Shown here piece by piece: positions 63,307-64,000 of a stretch of DNA of 64,000 nt. Origin of the DNA: Peribacillus sp. FSL P2-0133 (lineage in GTDB: Bacteria > Bacillota > Bacilli > Bacillales > DSM-1321). The notes under the pieces were generated by a model. It ran no database searches, was not told where the DNA came from, and saw only the letters and a list, made by a program, of their open reading frames with translations. Made by a program: the position numbers and the translations under genes. The stretch covers positions 3,346,001 to 3,410,000 of the forward strand of contig NZ_CP150254.1 of the NCBI RefSeq assembly GCF_037975445.1, in the 5' to 3' direction. Numbering within the stretch: position 1 is the stretch's first letter; each line of letters opens with the position of its first letter.

Positions 63307-64000
63307 TTATTTAATTTTACTAATAAGTTTTTTATACTGTAAATCACCATATCCTATTGTTGGGAAGTGGATAAATAGCCTGTTAATCAATTGTGATTCA
63401 GGCAAGCTTATATTTTTAGAAATATAATTTGTTACTGGATTATCTTCTTTTAACATTTCTAAATATATGTCTATTGCCTGATACATTACTGGCAATACTT
63501 CAATTGATGTTTTTTTATGATTTAATAATACATCTTCATATACAGTTAAATAGTTGCCTAATCTAAGTTCAATTTGTCTTACTTTAAATTCATCCTCTCT
63601 AAAACTGTTCAAGAACACTCTACCTCTATAATCGGCCTGTTCAAGGTAAGCAAGGATTGTAAGAAGGTTCATTTGGCAAAACATATCTTCACCAAACCAC
63701 AAAACGATGCATTCATAATCTTTGTTAAATAGATTATTTAATGGATTAATTACCTTGTCGATATAATTTACAACTAATTCATGGTGTCCTATTGCTCTTG
63801 TTTTTATGAATTCCTCATTAAAAATATTCTTGGTAGTTGTATTTACACACATAGCTTCGTTAAATGGAGCATAGTCTGTATTCCTCATTAGTTTTTTATC
63901 TTTAAACTCATCATACATAGCTTGGCCATTCAATATATTGAGTACATATTCGTCAAACAACTCTCTTTGTTGGTTTTGTATCTGATCAACCTCGATTTTT
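63307..64000 (-). CDS. DUF1835-like protein, cut by the right window edge
   Basis: The frame runs open from the stop at 63307 to base 64000, so the true start lies outside. The key stretch YECIVLWFGEDMFCQMNLLTI, LAYLEQADYRGRVFL, then VRQIELRLGNY resembles DUF1835 proteins, in which a similar WFGxDxFCQ motif occurs. The TTG at 63960 might be taken as a start, but the reading continues upstream (KIEVDQIQNQQREL) without a ribosome site. AT content is higher than its neighbours. Function is unknown. Confidence 0.65.
   Translation of the reverse strand, partial: KIEVDQIQNQQRELFDEYVLNILNGQAMYDEFKDKKLMRNTDYAPFNEAMCVNTTTKNIFNEEFIKTRAIGHHELVVNYIDKVINPLNNLFNKDYECIVLWFGEDMFCQMNLLTILAYLEQADYRGRVFLNSFREDEFKVRQIELRLGNYLTVYEDVLLNHKKTSIEVLPVMYQAIDIYLEMLKEDNPVTNYISKNISLPESQLINRLFIHFPTIGYGDLQYKKLISKIK

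Overview
The window is a chromosomal stretch of a low-GC, endospore-forming Bacillaceae. Protein resemblance, gene order and style (S-box riboswitches, strong AGGAGG ribosome sites, many TTG/GTG starts) suggest the Peribacillus (former Bacillus simplex) neighbourhood. The genus is an inference from memory of related proteins, not a database result. There is no rRNA, complete tRNA gene, CRISPR array, prophage or intact insertion sequence. Spore-forming ancestry is supported by a YjcZ-type peptide, an Hsp20-like coat/germination protein behind a sigma-K-like promoter, YozD/YozE, and the Ku/LigD pair.

Layout, left to right. 1-3370: methionine synthesis (metH, cut by the window edge, and yitJ) behind a SAM-I riboswitch. 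3481-7477: a MOSC protein, a small-RNA candidate, and the two-component non-homologous end-joining system (ku, ligD) in divergent orientation. 7478-13576: a 21-bp repeat array, a DapF-family epimerase, a purine permease with a beta-carbonic anhydrase (ytiB-pbuO order), two membrane proteins and UppP. 13725-14451: an unusual structured leader in front of a GNAT acetyltransferase. 14657-22237: CidA/CidB-like proteins, YflJ, a MurG paralogue, an MscS channel, a NorM-type MATE pump, an SDR lacking its catalytic tyrosine, a spore protein and a secreted CAP protein. 22686-26209: a two-component system flanked by two lipoproteins, all in one apparent operon. 26327-28142: small proteins and a CobW-type GTPase.

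28267-36362 is a complete methionine-salvage locus. mtnW-mtnX-mtnB-mtnD reads left behind one SAM riboswitch, mtnK-mtnA reads right behind a second, and mtnE and mtnU lie between them. With yitJ-metH the window holds three S-box leaders, so sulfur-amino-acid synthesis and salvage are probably co-ordinated by SAM level.

36523-57578 largely follows the Bacillus subtilis ctpA-deoD-yozD-yodN-yozE-yokU-kamA-yodPQRST order. It is interrupted by a sporulation-type histidine kinase, the qoxABCD quinol oxidase operon and a rearranged amino-acid permease pseudogene. The kam/yod genes form a lysine catabolic set: lysine to beta-lysine, acetylation, then transamination, CoA-transferase and deacetylase steps. 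A sigma-54 activator gene lies inside the set, and a near-perfect -24/-12 promoter precedes kamA. 57760-64000 holds a zinc-ribbon protein, an S66 peptidase, YjcZ, an SGNH hydrolase, msrA/msrB, a DUF4397 protein and a protein cut by the right edge.

The most unusual signal is the 13758-13896 leader. It has a perfect tRNA T-arm look-alike and a chain of four mutually exclusive stems, the last of which hides the ribosome-binding site of the acetyltransferase gene.
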